A DNA stretch of 64,000 bases from contig OZ245829.1 of assembly GCA_965228625.1 (NCBI GenBank), positions 372,001-436,000 of the forward strand. Direction: 5' to 3'. The notes below the pieces were generated by a model, which saw only the letters and a list, made by a program, of their open reading frames with translations, did no database searches and was not told the DNA's origin. Shown piece by piece: positions 34,046 to 43,660 of the stretch; the first letter of the stretch is position 1, and each line of letters opens with the position of its first letter. The stretch is from UBA2767 sp965228625 (lineage in GTDB: Bacteria > Pseudomonadota > Alphaproteobacteria > Rhizobiales > Methyloligellaceae). The position numbers and the translations under genes were made by a program.

Positions 34046-34960
34046 ATGCACCTTAAAGAGATTGACGCGAACCTGCTGGTCGTCCTGGACTCCCTGCTTG
34101 TGGATGCCAGCGTCACCAAGGCGGCCGAACGGCTCGGACGCAGCCCGTCCGCGGTCAGCCACGCCTTGGCGAACCTGCGTGAGATATTCCGGGACGATCT
34201 GTTCGTTCGCGCGGGGCAACGTCTCGTCCCAACGGCAAGGGCGAAGGAGCTCGCGCCGACAGTGCACGTTCTTTGTTCAGGCATCGAGGGGCTGTTGCGT
34301 CCGACCGTTCCGTTTGAGCCACATCTTCAGGAACGGACTTTTATTTTTGCCTGTCCGCAGACACATGAAATGTCGGTGCTTGGCGAAACGCGGCGGGCTG
34401 TTCGCAGCGAGGCCCCGCGCATAGACCTCGAGTGCCGGCCCTTCGACGGCGAGCAGAGTCTGGAGGACCTGCGGCAGAACAAGGTTCAGTTCGTGGTGAC
34501 GCAGGAAACCCCGCGCGAAGACGTCGCCGATTTTGTCTGGCAACCCTTCAAAAAGGATCATTACGTCACCGCCGCCGCCGGCACACATCCCCATGCGGGA
34601 CGGAAGCTCGGCAAGACCACGTTTTCCGCCCAAGAGCACATCCTGGTTGCCCCCGAAGCGGGCGGTGCCAGACCCGTCCTTGCGCACTTCGAGCATCACA
34701 ATATCGCGGCCGAGAAGCTTCAGATCGTTCCATCCGCCTTGACCGCATTGTTGCTGGCACTGGAATCCGACAGCCTTGCAACCTTGCCGGCATCCACCTT
34801 TCGCACTTTGGGAAATCGGTTGGGCATGGCGGAGATCAAACCGCCATTTCCCCTGCTTCGTGTTCAGACGTTTATCGGCTGGCACCGCAGCATGGACCGC
34901 GATGAGTGTCACGAATGGGTCCGGAGCCGCCTGTTGGGCGGTGCGATCGCCAAAACGTAA
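34046..34960 (+). CDS. LysR-family transcriptional regulator, NodD-like start
   Basis: 304 residues. It begins MHLKEIDANLLVVLDSLLVDASVTKAAERLGRSPSAVSHALANLREIFRDDLFVRAGQRLVPTARA, the long-helix start seen in NodD/LeuO-type LysR proteins. A full substrate-binding domain follows. No divergent partner gene is evident; targets unknown. Confidence 0.9.
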   Translation: MHLKEIDANLLVVLDSLLVDASVTKAAERLGRSPSAVSHALANLREIFRDDLFVRAGQRLVPTARAKELAPTVHVLCSGIEGLLRPTVPFEPHLQERTFIFACPQTHEMSVLGETRRAVRSEAPRIDLECRPFDGEQSLEDLRQNKVQFVVTQETPREDVADFVWQPFKKDHYVTAAAGTHPHAGRKLGKTTFSAQEHILVAPEAGGARPVLAHFEHHNIAAEKLQIVPSALTALLLALESDSLATLPASTFRTLGNRLGMAEIKPPFPLLRVQTFIGWHRSMDRDECHEWVRSRLLGGAIAKT

Positions 34961-35000
34961 ATTCAGCCCTGTACGGCGGCTCATGACTGCCGCATTCAAA

Positions 35001-36278
35001 TCAGTGCTTCGGCTCGCTCGAGACTGCCTCATGAAGCGACGTGACGAAGCACGACAGTCCGGTACCGCGTAGCGGTACGAAGCTCTTCCCCGCGTGTTTG
35101 CAGAACTTCTTCGCGCGCAGGCAGGCGCTGTGGCTGATGCAGTCCACCGGACACATCACAAAATCACCCCGACTCAGGATTTGGCTGAGCCGCGGACCGC
35201 TTTCTTCCAGCCCGCCATCGTGATGAATGAACTCGCCGTTCGCGGATTCGACAAACGTCCTCATATACCGGACCTGCGATCTGTGTCCGCCGATATAGAC
35301 GACCGTGGCGCCGTCGAGATCCAGCCCCTCGTCTGACGCCTGAGCATCGCCAGCAGCCTTCCGCTTTGCCGGAAACAAGGCCCCTTCAAAGGACCGGAAC
35401 AAGGCGCTCTCGAGAAACTGCTCGACCCGGTCGACCCTGGCACGGGATTCATCGAGCGAACGGCGCAATGTCTGGATTTCCGACTCGCAGCGGCTGATCT
35501 TTGTGTTTTGTTCGGCAATCCGTTGGCTCGCCCGCTTCAGCGCCGTTGTCTTTTCGATAACCTCGGCACCCTGCTCCTTCAATGCCGCCTGGAGGTTGCG
35601 ATAACTTTCATCGCTCTCAAACTGCGCAATCTGCGCCTCCAGTGCCACGAGCCGGCCTTTCAGTTTGGTCTGCGACTCAAGTTGCGATGTGAGATTCGCG
35701 ATCATGCCATTGCGCTCATCGAGTTGTCGGCGGTTCTGGAGCCGTTCCTCTTCATGAGCGACCGCGGCAGCGCGCGACTGCGCTTCGAGTTGATCAAGAC
35801 GCTGCAGGGCTTCACGGTTGGCGGCACCGACCATATGGGACAGCATATGGACGTCGCCAAAAGCCTCCTGTGAGAGTTTCGCATCCGCGAGCGGGTGCGA
35901 CATGACGGCCCAGAACGCCGACGGCACGTTGCCGCGTTTCAGGTTCTCCTGCCAGTAGCTCCGCAATTCGTTGCGGCATGTGACCTTCTTAAGATGATCA
36001 ATGGCGGAGCGATACTTCTTGTCGAGTGCACGATGCAGAACACGCGCCACATCCGAGTGCAGCTTGACGCAGGCTACGAATGTTCCGTGGATGATGTATT
36101 CACTTGCGTCGGGCTTGAACCGGATTTTTGTTTTGGGCCTGAGCTTCTCAAGATCCCTCATACTGAGACATGTTCCGAGGATCGCGCAGTGATAGCACTC
36201 CTCGATCTCCCAGAGCTTCTTGCGTCGCGTGGCGAGTGGCTTTCCGTCACTGGCAAGCTCTGAACAGGCCCGGCACAT
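35001..36278 (-). CDS. DUF2325 protein with cysteine-rich N-terminus and coiled coil
   Basis: 425 residues from the ATG at 36278 (frame open to 36332). N-terminus has MCRACSE and CYHCAILGTC, a possible metal or Fe-S site. Residues about 160-310 are a long coiled coil (many E/Q/R/L heptads). The C-terminus is DUF2325: VVYIGGHRSQVRYMRTFVES, HHDGGLEESGPRLSQILSRGDFVMCPVDCISHSACLRAKKFCKHAGK. Function unknown; the conserved cysteines suggest a metal- or redox-linked role. A 15-bp palindrome lies 100 bp upstream. Confidence 0.8.
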   Translation of the reverse strand: MCRACSELASDGKPLATRRKKLWEIEECYHCAILGTCLSMRDLEKLRPKTKIRFKPDASEYIIHGTFVACVKLHSDVARVLHRALDKKYRSAIDHLKKVTCRNELRSYWQENLKRGNVPSAFWAVMSHPLADAKLSQEAFGDVHMLSHMVGAANREALQRLDQLEAQSRAAAVAHEEERLQNRRQLDERNGMIANLTSQLESQTKLKGRLVALEAQIAQFESDESYRNLQAALKEQGAEVIEKTTALKRASQRIAEQNTKISRCESEIQTLRRSLDESRARVDRVEQFLESALFRSFEGALFPAKRKAAGDAQASDEGLDLDGATVVYIGGHRSQVRYMRTFVESANGEFIHHDGGLEESGPRLSQILSRGDFVMCPVDCISHSACLRAKKFCKHAGKSFVPLRGTGLSCFVTSLHEAVSSEPKH

Positions 36279-36378
36279 CGTAGCAGTCCAACATGATCCC
36301 CTGCGCTGCCGCGCGGGCGGCAGGCATCCCATGTCACTAAGCCAGAGCCGGACCTTGTTCTCCAGTGCAATGTTCGGA

Positions 36379-36393
36379 ATTCAATAATTGAAT
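36379..36393. promoter_or_regulatory. 15-bp palindrome between DUF2325 and YejA-like genes
   Basis: ATTCAATAATTGAAT is a perfect inverted repeat with 7-bp arms and one central base, in the 275-bp gap between divergent genes (starts at 36278 and 36554). It is a candidate operator; the regulator is unknown. Confidence 0.45.
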
Positions 36394-36553
36394 CCCATTC
36401 ATCAATCATCCGGCCCCGACATGCGAACGGGCGCTCTTTTGCGGCACCTGTTATTGCACCGCGCTCATCAACGAAGCTGGATACTTTGCATTATTTCGCG
36501 TTCACGCTTCGCCCTAACATTCCGGAAAATTTCAACAGATCCGGAGAACGCCA

Positions 36554-38371
36554 ATGGGGCGATCATCTCGTCTCTCGCTGTTGTGTGGGTTGATTGCGGC
36601 TCTTGTGTGCAGCGTACCGTTGTTGGTCCGTGCCGTGACCGCCGCTCCGGCTCACGGCTACTCGCCGATCCATGCCCTGAAATACCCGGCGGATTTCACG
36701 CATTTCGACTATGTGGATCCGGCTGCGCCCAAAGGCGGGGAAATCCGGATCGGACGGGTGGGCACGTTCGACTCGTTGAACACGCTGCGCTACCCCGGCA
36801 ACACGCCCGCGGACATGCGCGGTTACATCTACGACACCCTGGTCGTCACGAGCGCCGACGAGCCGGCGGGCTACTACGGACTGCTTGCCGAAACCGTGGA
36901 CGTTGCCGAAGACCTGAGCTGGGCCCGCTTCAAGCTTCGCCCCGATGCGAGGTGGCATGACGGACGCCCGGTCACAGCGGACGATGTGGTCTTTACGTTC
37001 GATACGCTCGCGGAACAGGGTGCGCCATACTATCGGCAGGTTTTGCGCCTGTTCACGGTCGAAAAAGAGACATCCGATACCGTCCTCTTCCGCTCGAGAA
37101 AGCCCGGCGACCGAGAGTTCGTGCGCATTGTCGGCACTTTGCCGATCCACCCTGCGCATTTCTGGAAGGACCGCGACGCGGAAGGAAAATCGCTCCAGTT
37201 GCCGCTTGGAAGCGGCCCATACCGTGCCGCCAGCGTCATCGCAGGCCGCTCGCTGGTACTCGAACGTGTGACCGACTACTGGGCAAAATCCCATCCGGTC
37301 AATACCGGTCGATACAACTTCGATCTCGTTCGGGTCGAATACTACCGCGACAAGACGGTCGCGCGGGAGGCCTTTACCGCGGGCGAGTTTGACGTCTGGC
37401 GCGAGCGCGACGCCGCCCAATGGGCCAATGCCTATAAGGACATCAAGAGAAACGGGATCGGCATCGTCCGCCGGACATTCACGCTCTCCACTCCGGGAAC
37501 CATGGCCACGCTGGTATTCAACCTGCGGCGCAGCCCGTTCGACGACCGTCGCGTCCGTGAGGCAGTCACGCTCGCCTACAATTTCGAATGGACCAACCGC
37601 GTGCTTTTTGCCGGCCACTACAAACCGGTCGGGAGCTTCTTCGGCAATACGTCGCTGGCAGCGCGCGGTCCGATCACCCAGGCCGAAAAGGCGTTGCTCG
37701 ACGGCACCTCGGATGCGCTGCCCGAACAGGCGGTGGTGCGGCCCGGCCCGGATGTCCGGGATGGATTGGCATCCGATCGCGCCGCGTTCCGGCGCGCCGA
37801 CGCGTTATTGAATGAAGCGGGTTTCCGGGTCATCGACGGCAAACGCATCAACCCCGCCACGGGCAAGCAGCTCATCATAAACGTGACGTTCAACAATCCG
37901 TCTCTTGTGCCCGTTTTCGGACCGTTTGCCCGCAATCTTGAACGTCTCGGCATCAAGCTCTCCTACCCGATGCTGGAGCCCACTTCCGCCGTCAGGAAGC
38001 TCCTCGATCACGACTTTGACCTTGCTGACCTTACGCTGACGCCGAAGCTCGTCCCGGGAAATGCGGAACGGTTGTTATGGGGCAGCGCACTCGCCGACAG
38101 ACCAGGGTCGTACGCGCTTGCCGGCTCCAAGGATCCGATTCTCGACAAGGCGATTACGGCCATGCTGGAAGCGAGGGACAAGGAGTCGCTGCAGGCGGCG
38201 GCGAACCTGTTCGACAGGACGTTGAGGTGGCAACGATACGCATTGCCGCTATGGAGAACCAACGAAGTCTGGATCGCGCACTGGGACAAGTTTGCCCATC
38301 CCAAAAAGGTCCCGTGCGTGTATCCTTCCTATGCCGACAGATGGTGGTCGAAACCACAGTCCGTCAACTGA
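36554..38371 (+). CDS. Family 5 extracellular solute-binding protein, YejA-like
   Basis: 605 residues, the length of YejA/oligopeptide-type binding proteins. Signal peptide near 1-32 (LLCGLIAALVCSVPLLVRAVTAAPAHG). The mature start HGYSPIHALKYPADFTHFDYVDPAAPKGGEIRIG is characteristic of the YejA/microcin C group, and WRERDAAQWANAYKDIKRNGIG supports it. AACGCC precedes the ATG; permease and ATPase genes are not nearby, so it is an orphan component or works with a remote system. Confidence 0.9.
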   Translation: MGRSSRLSLLCGLIAALVCSVPLLVRAVTAAPAHGYSPIHALKYPADFTHFDYVDPAAPKGGEIRIGRVGTFDSLNTLRYPGNTPADMRGYIYDTLVVTSADEPAGYYGLLAETVDVAEDLSWARFKLRPDARWHDGRPVTADDVVFTFDTLAEQGAPYYRQVLRLFTVEKETSDTVLFRSRKPGDREFVRIVGTLPIHPAHFWKDRDAEGKSLQLPLGSGPYRAASVIAGRSLVLERVTDYWAKSHPVNTGRYNFDLVRVEYYRDKTVAREAFTAGEFDVWRERDAAQWANAYKDIKRNGIGIVRRTFTLSTPGTMATLVFNLRRSPFDDRRVREAVTLAYNFEWTNRVLFAGHYKPVGSFFGNTSLAARGPITQAEKALLDGTSDALPEQAVVRPGPDVRDGLASDRAAFRRADALLNEAGFRVIDGKRINPATGKQLIINVTFNNPSLVPVFGPFARNLERLGIKLSYPMLEPTSAVRKLLDHDFDLADLTLTPKLVPGNAERLLWGSALADRPGSYALAGSKDPILDKAITAMLEARDKESLQAAANLFDRTLRWQRYALPLWRTNEVWIAHWDKFAHPKKVPCVYPSYADRWWSKPQSVN

Positions 38372-38468
38372 ACAACCGCCCGGAAGGGTGCGCCTTAAAT
38401 CCCGGTTCGCACCCGGCAGCGATCAACCCACGCCAGGAAATTCACAACACAGATAACGAGGTTTGCGC

Positions 38469-38771
38469 ATGTTTATCGCCATGAACCGCTTCCAGGTGAC
38501 CAAGGGACGCGAGGAGGACTTCGAGGAGGTATGGAAGTCCCGCGACTCGCGTCTCGATCAGGTCGAGGGGTTCGTCGAGTTCCGTCTTCTTCGCGGGCCG
38601 GAAGCGGATGACCACACGCTCTATTCGTCGCACACGATCTGGGCCTCGCGACAGGCGTTCGAGGACTGGACCCGGTCGGAACATTTCCGCGCCGCGCATC
38701 GCGACGCCGGCAACACCAAGGGCCTCTACCAGGGCCATCCCAACTTCGAAGGCTTCGACGTCGTGTTGTAA
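38469..38771 (+). CDS. Haem-degrading-type monooxygenase (HmoA/IsdG fold)
   Basis: 100 residues. The ABM ferredoxin-like fold is recognisable: MFIAMNRFQVTKGREEDFEEVWKSRDSRLDQVEGFVEFRLLRG, then HTIWASRQAFEDWTRSEHFRAAH. The WxSxxxFExWxxSExFRxAH pattern is that of HmoA-like haem-degrading proteins. It lies 97 nt after the YejA-like gene and may be independent. Haem oxygenase activity is inferred from family. Confidence 0.88.
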   Translation: MFIAMNRFQVTKGREEDFEEVWKSRDSRLDQVEGFVEFRLLRGPEADDHTLYSSHTIWASRQAFEDWTRSEHFRAAHRDAGNTKGLYQGHPNFEGFDVVL

Positions 38772-38812
38772 TCGGCGCGGCACACGCGTCTGCCGCCACG
38801 GGCAGGCACTTC

Positions 38813-39559
38813 TCAAACGTCCAGCAGGTCCAACTGAACCGCATTGACCAGCGCCTGCTCGCGCGTGCGCGCATCGAGTTTGCGCTTGGCTTTTGCGATG
38901 TGAAATTCAACGGTGACCTTCCGCAGCCCCAACCGGTCGGCGATCTGATCGTATTGCAGGCCGCGGCTCAGCCACAGCAGGCATTCGCGCTCGCGGCTGG
39001 TGATACCAACACGCACCGCCTTTTCCTGGTTGGCCAGCATCCGGATGCGGTTGAACGCCCCAATACCGGCAAGGTGAATCTCCGCACCACGGTCGGCATA
39101 CAGCCGTTCGAACTCCGCCCGCCCCATATTGCCTGTGAATGCAAAACACCCCCAGCGTTGGCGCGACCCCGTGTGAATGGGAAAGGCCACGGCCGCCCGG
39201 TTGCCGGCAGCGACCATCTCTTCATCCATCCGACGCCTGGGCTCCGGCAGGTTCGGGTCTTGGTCCCAGAACTCCTTCTCGCAAAAATAGGGTGTCAGGT
39301 TTCGGCGACAGTGCTCGAGCTTGGGATCATAACTCGGATAGACAATCTCCTCGTACATCTCCGCCACCCAGTCCGGGGACGACCATTTGCGAAGCGATCT
39401 GGACTCTCCCGCATAGACCTGGATACCCACATTGTTGGCGCCAAGATTGCGGACATGGGCAACCGTCGTGATCCAGGCTTCGTCGACCGTCTTCGCGTCT
39501 TCCAGGCTGGCCAGGAAATCGTGAAGCGGGTTCATCACAGCTGCAGCATTTTGGCTCAT
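38813..39559 (-). CDS. LuxR-family regulator with autoinducer-binding domain (solo)
   Basis: 248 residues from the ATG at 39559 (AAGGTGCCGGC ahead). N-terminal part fits the autoinducer-binding fold: KWSSPDWVAEMYEEIVYPSYDPKLEHCRRNLTPYF carries the W/Y and YDP positions, and WGCFAFTGNMG the later glycine. The C-terminal LuxR helix-turn-helix is GITSRERECLLWLSRGLQYDQIADRLGLRKVTVEFHIAKAKRKLDARTREQALV. No luxI-type synthase is in the window, so it is an orphan that may sense self or foreign signals. Confidence 0.88.
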   Translation of the reverse strand: MSQNAAAVMNPLHDFLASLEDAKTVDEAWITTVAHVRNLGANNVGIQVYAGESRSLRKWSSPDWVAEMYEEIVYPSYDPKLEHCRRNLTPYFCEKEFWDQDPNLPEPRRRMDEEMVAAGNRAAVAFPIHTGSRQRWGCFAFTGNMGRAEFERLYADRGAEIHLAGIGAFNRIRMLANQEKAVRVGITSRERECLLWLSRGLQYDQIADRLGLRKVTVEFHIAKAKRKLDARTREQALVNAVQLDLLDV

Positions 39560-39786
39560 GCCGGCACCTTGTTCGAATCTTGAAAAGTCAATCACATCTG
39601 CAGCATGAATGCGAGCGTCCGAATATTACAAATCGATAGAAAAACGGCCAAAAACAAGGTGTGTGACGCCAAAATGCAACCATGTAGGGAACCAGACGAC
39701 TTGAAATCTTCTTGCAACATGACACCATCCCTCGACGGCCCGATTGCCGCCCGGTTTTTCCGGCGCAGCACACGCTGAGGTGACCG

Positions 39787-40251
39787 ATGCAAGCGATTGC
39801 CCGAAGAGAGGCGTACTCGTACAAGCACGACCCGTCGGTGCCCGCGTTTGATGACAACGGTCCACGCGTCTTCATGGACGGAAACTGCGCCCTCTGCACC
39901 AGGGGCGCACGTCTGATCGCCCGGTTCGACCGCGCCAATGAATTCAGGATCATCCGCGTCCAGTCAGAGACCGGAGGAGCGGTGCTGAAGCACTACGGGC
40001 TCGACGCCGACGACCCCGAAAGTTGGCTCTATCTGGTCAATGGCAGGGCCTACACGTCCCTGGACGGGATGATCCGCGCCGGCGCACGGCTCGGCGGTCC
40101 CGGATGGCTGTTGCAGCTCTTGCGCATCGTTCCCCGGCCCGCCCAGGACTGGCTCTACCGCCGGCTGGCCCGCAGCCGGTACCGGCTGTTCGGCGAGACC
40201 GACATGTGCGCGGTCGCCGATCCGGATCTTCGCGCACGGCTGGTTGAATGA
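39787..40251 (+). CDS. DCC-family thiol-disulfide oxidoreductase (DUF393)
   Basis: 154 residues. The family motif reads MDGNCALCTRGARLIARFD with the CxxC cysteines. A later GETDMCAVADPDLRARL closes the protein. Such DUF393 proteins are thioredoxin-like in sequence and poorly understood. Its stop overlaps the next gene's ATG (ATGA), so the two are coupled. Confidence 0.88.
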   Translation: MQAIARREAYSYKHDPSVPAFDDNGPRVFMDGNCALCTRGARLIARFDRANEFRIIRVQSETGGAVLKHYGLDADDPESWLYLVNGRAYTSLDGMIRAGARLGGPGWLLQLLRIVPRPAQDWLYRRLARSRYRLFGETDMCAVADPDLRARLVE

Positions 40252-41900
40252 AAGTCGTCATCCTTGGCGGTTACGGGGTCTTCGGTGCCCTGCTTGCAGA
40301 GCTTCTCATCAGGGACGGTCACACGGTCTGGATCGCCGGGCGCGACCTGCAAAAGGCACAGACCTGCGCGCATAAACTCGGCGCGGAGGCCATGTACATC
40401 GATTTACGTGGAGATCTCGAGCCGATGTTCGCCCACGAACCCGATGTCGTGATCGACGCCGCCGGGCCGTATCAGCTCTATGGCCGCGAGCCTTATCGGG
40501 TTGCGGAGTCCTGTATACGTGCCGGAGCCCACTATCTGGATCTCAGCGATGACGCCGATTTCACCGCCGGGATCGCCGCCCTCGACAGCGAGGCCCGTCG
40601 GGCGGGATGCTGGGTACTTTCCGGCGCTTCGAGCGTACCGGGTTTATCTTCGGCGGTGGTTGCGGCGCTGGCGCCGGGTTTTGACGAAATTCTCCTGATC
40701 GATACCGCGATCCTCCCGGGCAACAGGGCCCCGCGCGGTGTTTCCGTTATCACCAGCATAGCCGGTCAGGTGGGTCTTGCCTCACCGGTATGGCGTGGCG
40801 GAATGTGGCGGGACACCGTTTGCTGGACCGACAAGCGGGTCTTTGACCTAGCCTCCGGACTGACACGGACCGGCTATTTCATCAATGTCCCGGACATCAA
40901 GCTGTTTCCGGACGCCTTCGGCGCGCGCTCGGTGATGTTCCGCGCCGGAATGGAGCTCGGCATCCTGAATGCCGGACTATCCGCGCTCGCCCGGCTCAGG
41001 CGTCTTGTTCCCGTCAGGATCACGCCGGCGCGCGCGCGCCTAATGAAATGGCTTTCAGACCTGTTGCTGCCTTTCGGGACCGACCGGGGCGCCATGCGGG
41101 TTGCGGTCACCGGGCGGGCGAACGGAACCGTCCGCCAACGCGTCTGGCAGCTCATCGCCGAGGCGGGCGACGGGCCCTATGTCCCGTGCATTGTCGCCCG
41201 GACGTTGCTGCGCCGCGCCGAGACTGTCCCGGCAGGCGCGCGCCCCTGCCTCCACGAGGTCCCTCTCGACGAAATCGAGGCCGCCGCGTCCGACATCGCG
41301 GTATCGACAGCGACCAGCGAGGAGGCGCGTCCGGGCCTGTTCCAGTCGGCGCTTCGGGACAGATGGGCGATGTTGGCCCCGGAAGCGCGGTCGCTGCACG
41401 ATGTTCAGGACATGGAGAGCTTTTCCGGCACAGCTCAGGTCACCCGGGGCACATCGCTGCTCGCACGCTTTATCGCGTGGTTCGTGGGCTTTCCCACAGC
41501 TGGCGACAACGTGTCTTTGACGGTGACCAAGACACGGACGGAGAACGGAGAGATTTGGGAGCGCGACTTCAACGGGCATGTCTTCCGCTCCTATCTCGGT
41601 CCCTCCTCGCAACCTTACCGCTACAGGGAGCGCTTCTGGTTGCTCACCTTCGAGCAGGATTTGCCGGTGGAGAACGGCGCCATGCATTTGCCCGTGCGGC
41701 GGGGTTGGTTCGCGGGCATTCCGATCCCGCGCGTGCTCTTACCCGCAAGCGAAAGCCGGGAATATGTCGAAGACGGCGCGTTCCATTTCGACGTCGCCCT
41801 GCGCGCACCCCTTGGGCAGGGACTGATCGTGCGTTACCGCGGCACGCTCAGCCCCGATCAGCCTTGCCAAAAGAGAGCCGGTGAATTGGCGCAAGGCTGA
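40248..41900 (+). CDS. Saccharopine-dehydrogenase-like NAD(P)-binding protein with DUF4166 domain
   Basis: 550 residues. N-terminal Rossmann fold MKVVILGGYGVFGALLAELLIRDGHTVWIAGRD, then VIDAAGPYQLYGREPYRVAESCIRAGAHYLDLSDD, typical of saccharopine dehydrogenase-like reductases. From about residue 385 a second domain (TRGTSLLARFIAWFVGFPTAGDNVSLTV, then VFRSYLGPSSQPYRYRERFWLLTFEQDLP) matches DUF4166. This fusion usually partners with a DUF393 gene, as here with a 4-nt overlap. The substrate is unknown. Confidence 0.87.
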   Translation: MKVVILGGYGVFGALLAELLIRDGHTVWIAGRDLQKAQTCAHKLGAEAMYIDLRGDLEPMFAHEPDVVIDAAGPYQLYGREPYRVAESCIRAGAHYLDLSDDADFTAGIAALDSEARRAGCWVLSGASSVPGLSSAVVAALAPGFDEILLIDTAILPGNRAPRGVSVITSIAGQVGLASPVWRGGMWRDTVCWTDKRVFDLASGLTRTGYFINVPDIKLFPDAFGARSVMFRAGMELGILNAGLSALARLRRLVPVRITPARARLMKWLSDLLLPFGTDRGAMRVAVTGRANGTVRQRVWQLIAEAGDGPYVPCIVARTLLRRAETVPAGARPCLHEVPLDEIEAAASDIAVSTATSEEARPGLFQSALRDRWAMLAPEARSLHDVQDMESFSGTAQVTRGTSLLARFIAWFVGFPTAGDNVSLTVTKTRTENGEIWERDFNGHVFRSYLGPSSQPYRYRERFWLLTFEQDLPVENGAMHLPVRRGWFAGIPIPRVLLPASESREYVEDGAFHFDVALRAPLGQGLIVRYRGTLSPDQPCQKRAGELAQG

Positions 41901-42308
41901 ACACCTGCGGCAGTCGAACCACCGTCAGTCGCCCCGGCGCTTCCCGTCGCGCCGTGATTTGTCTCTCAATTTCACCGGCTGATTGCCCTGAAGCACCGCG
42001 TGAACCACTTCCGCCAGTACGAGCAGCAGATTGTACATGTCCTTGGCCTTTTTTGTTCTGAATGCATGTGGGTTGGTCGCCTCGACGTCGCAAGAGGTTC
42101 AATGAGACAACGTGCAAGGCCTGCCTCGCATGCCTTCGCGGAGGCGGAGCCGGTTTCCACCGGGGCATCATCGGGAGGTCGGCCAGGGCGCGGTATCGGC
42201 GCGAGACAGGTCCACGCCCTGGCCTTCCCCCTCACCTGCCCGCTTCCGAGGAGAAGCGGACAATTGCGTCATTGAAGCCTGGTTCATGCTCCAGGAGTGG
42301 GAGCGACC
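41901..42308. other. Intergenic stretch with one doubtful minus-strand small frame
   Basis: 408 bp. A minus-strand frame (stop at 41925-41927, ATG at 42038) reads MYNLLLVLAEVVHAVLQGNQ and stays open about 20 codons upstream of that ATG, but ribosome spacing is poor and no family is recognised; it may be a gene remnant. Nothing else was seen. Confidence 0.3.
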
Positions 42309-43538
42309 TCAATGCCGCGTAACGGGAGCGGAGGGCGCGCTGAAGTGCGCCCGGTCAAACGCCTCCCGCTTCAGGTGAACGTCCGTATGCAGTCGCATAC
42401 CGACAAGGATCATCCGCATCGCGTCTTCCGCCGCGCGGCGCAGCAGCTTCTCACCCTTGTCGATGGCCTTCTCCAGCGTACAGGGCCGTTTGATGATGGA
42501 CGCGCAGGCATCAATGCCGGCGGCGAACGTCTGCCTGACGCCAGGTCCGATCGTACCGGCGAGCGCGACGGTGGGAATGCCGTGGGCCCGCGCGCGACGC
42601 GCCACTTCGCATGGCACCTTGCCGTATGGGCTCTGGCGATCGAGTGAGCCTTCGGCGGTAATCACCAGATCGGCCTGTCCGAGCATGGCTTCGAAGTTCA
42701 GATACTGCATCACAATGTCGAAACGCGGATGCAGGCATGCGCCGGCGAAGGCGACGAGCCCCGTACCGAGGCCGCCGGACGCGCCCGACCCGTTGGCGTG
42801 ACCGATGTCGAGACCGAGATCCTCCTTGAGCCTCAGGGCATAGGTCTCCAGACCCTGCTCGAGGACGACCACCTGCGCCTCACTTGCCCCTTTCTGGGGC
42901 CCGAACACCCTCGCGACACCGCGAGGACCCAGCAGCACATTGTGCCAGTTGACCGCAGCGTCGACAGGCACGTCCTTGAGTCGCGGGTCCAGTCCGTCCG
43001 TATCGATCCGGGCGAGGCGAACGAGCTCCGCACCGCCGCGCCCGATCTCCTCTCCGGCCTCGTCGAGAAGACGCGCGCCGAGCGCCTGCGCCATGCCGGC
43101 CCCGCCGTCATTGATCCCGCTGTCGCCGCAGCCGAGCAGAATGCGTTCCGCACCGGTTTCGAGCGCGGCCAGAATGAGTTCACCGACGCCGAAGCTGGTG
43201 GTCGCCGTCGGGTCACGCAGATCGCGCGGAACCAGGCTGAGGCCCGCCGCGGCAGCCATTTCGATGACGGCCGTTTTCGGTCCCCCTGTTCCGAGAAAGC
43301 CAAAGAAGCTGTCGACCTGTTTGCCCAACGGTCCCGTCACCCGAACCTTTTTCACCGTTCCGCGCGTCGCCTTGACGAGCCCGTGGGTGAACCCTTCGCC
43401 GCCATCGACGATCGGCGCCTTCATGACCCGGGCCGAGGGCAACGCAGCCTTCACGCCTTTGGATATCGCTTTGACGACCTCGTCCACACCGAGCGATTCC
43501 TTGAACCCGGACGGAGCAATCAAGATGTTGATAGACAT
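42309..43538 (-). CDS. Glycerate kinase (GlxK family)
   Basis: 409 residues. Family motifs: INILIAPSGFKESLGVDEVVKAISKGV, APIVDGGEGFTHGLV, LGCGDSGINDGGAGMAQALGARLL, and TAEGSLDRQSPYGKVPCEVAR. It phosphorylates glycerate to 2-phosphoglycerate, feeding photorespiratory-like or glyoxylate-derived carbon into central metabolism. It is preceded by a terminator hairpin of the SLC13 gene, so it probably has its own promoter. Confidence 0.93.
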   Translation of the reverse strand: MSINILIAPSGFKESLGVDEVVKAISKGVKAALPSARVMKAPIVDGGEGFTHGLVKATRGTVKKVRVTGPLGKQVDSFFGFLGTGGPKTAVIEMAAAAGLSLVPRDLRDPTATTSFGVGELILAALETGAERILLGCGDSGINDGGAGMAQALGARLLDEAGEEIGRGGAELVRLARIDTDGLDPRLKDVPVDAAVNWHNVLLGPRGVARVFGPQKGASEAQVVVLEQGLETYALRLKEDLGLDIGHANGSGASGGLGTGLVAFAGACLHPRFDIVMQYLNFEAMLGQADLVITAEGSLDRQSPYGKVPCEVARRARAHGIPTVALAGTIGPGVRQTFAAGIDACASIIKRPCTLEKAIDKGEKLLRRAAEDAMRMILVGMRLHTDVHLKREAFDRAHFSAPSAPVTRH

Positions 43539-43606
43539 GGACCTTTGCTCTCCTGTGCTGTTTGAAATGACAACGGCCAGGCACGGGAGTTATTCCCGGG
43601 AGAGGC

Positions 43607-43643
43607 AAAAAAACCGCCCCGCGGATGTCTCTCCGCGAGGCGG
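43607..43643 (-). terminator. Terminator of the SLC13 permease gene
   Basis: On the minus strand CCGCC...GGCGG and GCGGA/TCCGC form a 10-bp stem with a two-base internal mismatch, followed by seven U residues. It sits 18 nt after the SLC13 stop and before the glycerate kinase start. Confidence 0.8.
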
Positions 43644-43660
43644 CCCTCCTTCGCCCTCAT

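Noticed and set aside
39560..39786. Search for a lux box or luxI remnant beside the LuxR gene
   Set aside because: No 20-bp dyad of the lux-box type and no synthase-like frame seen.
41848..42171. 107-codon minus-strand frame in the gap before glycerate kinase
   Set aside because: Overlaps the DUF4166 gene end and reads as low-complexity Arg/Gly/Pro-rich sequence.
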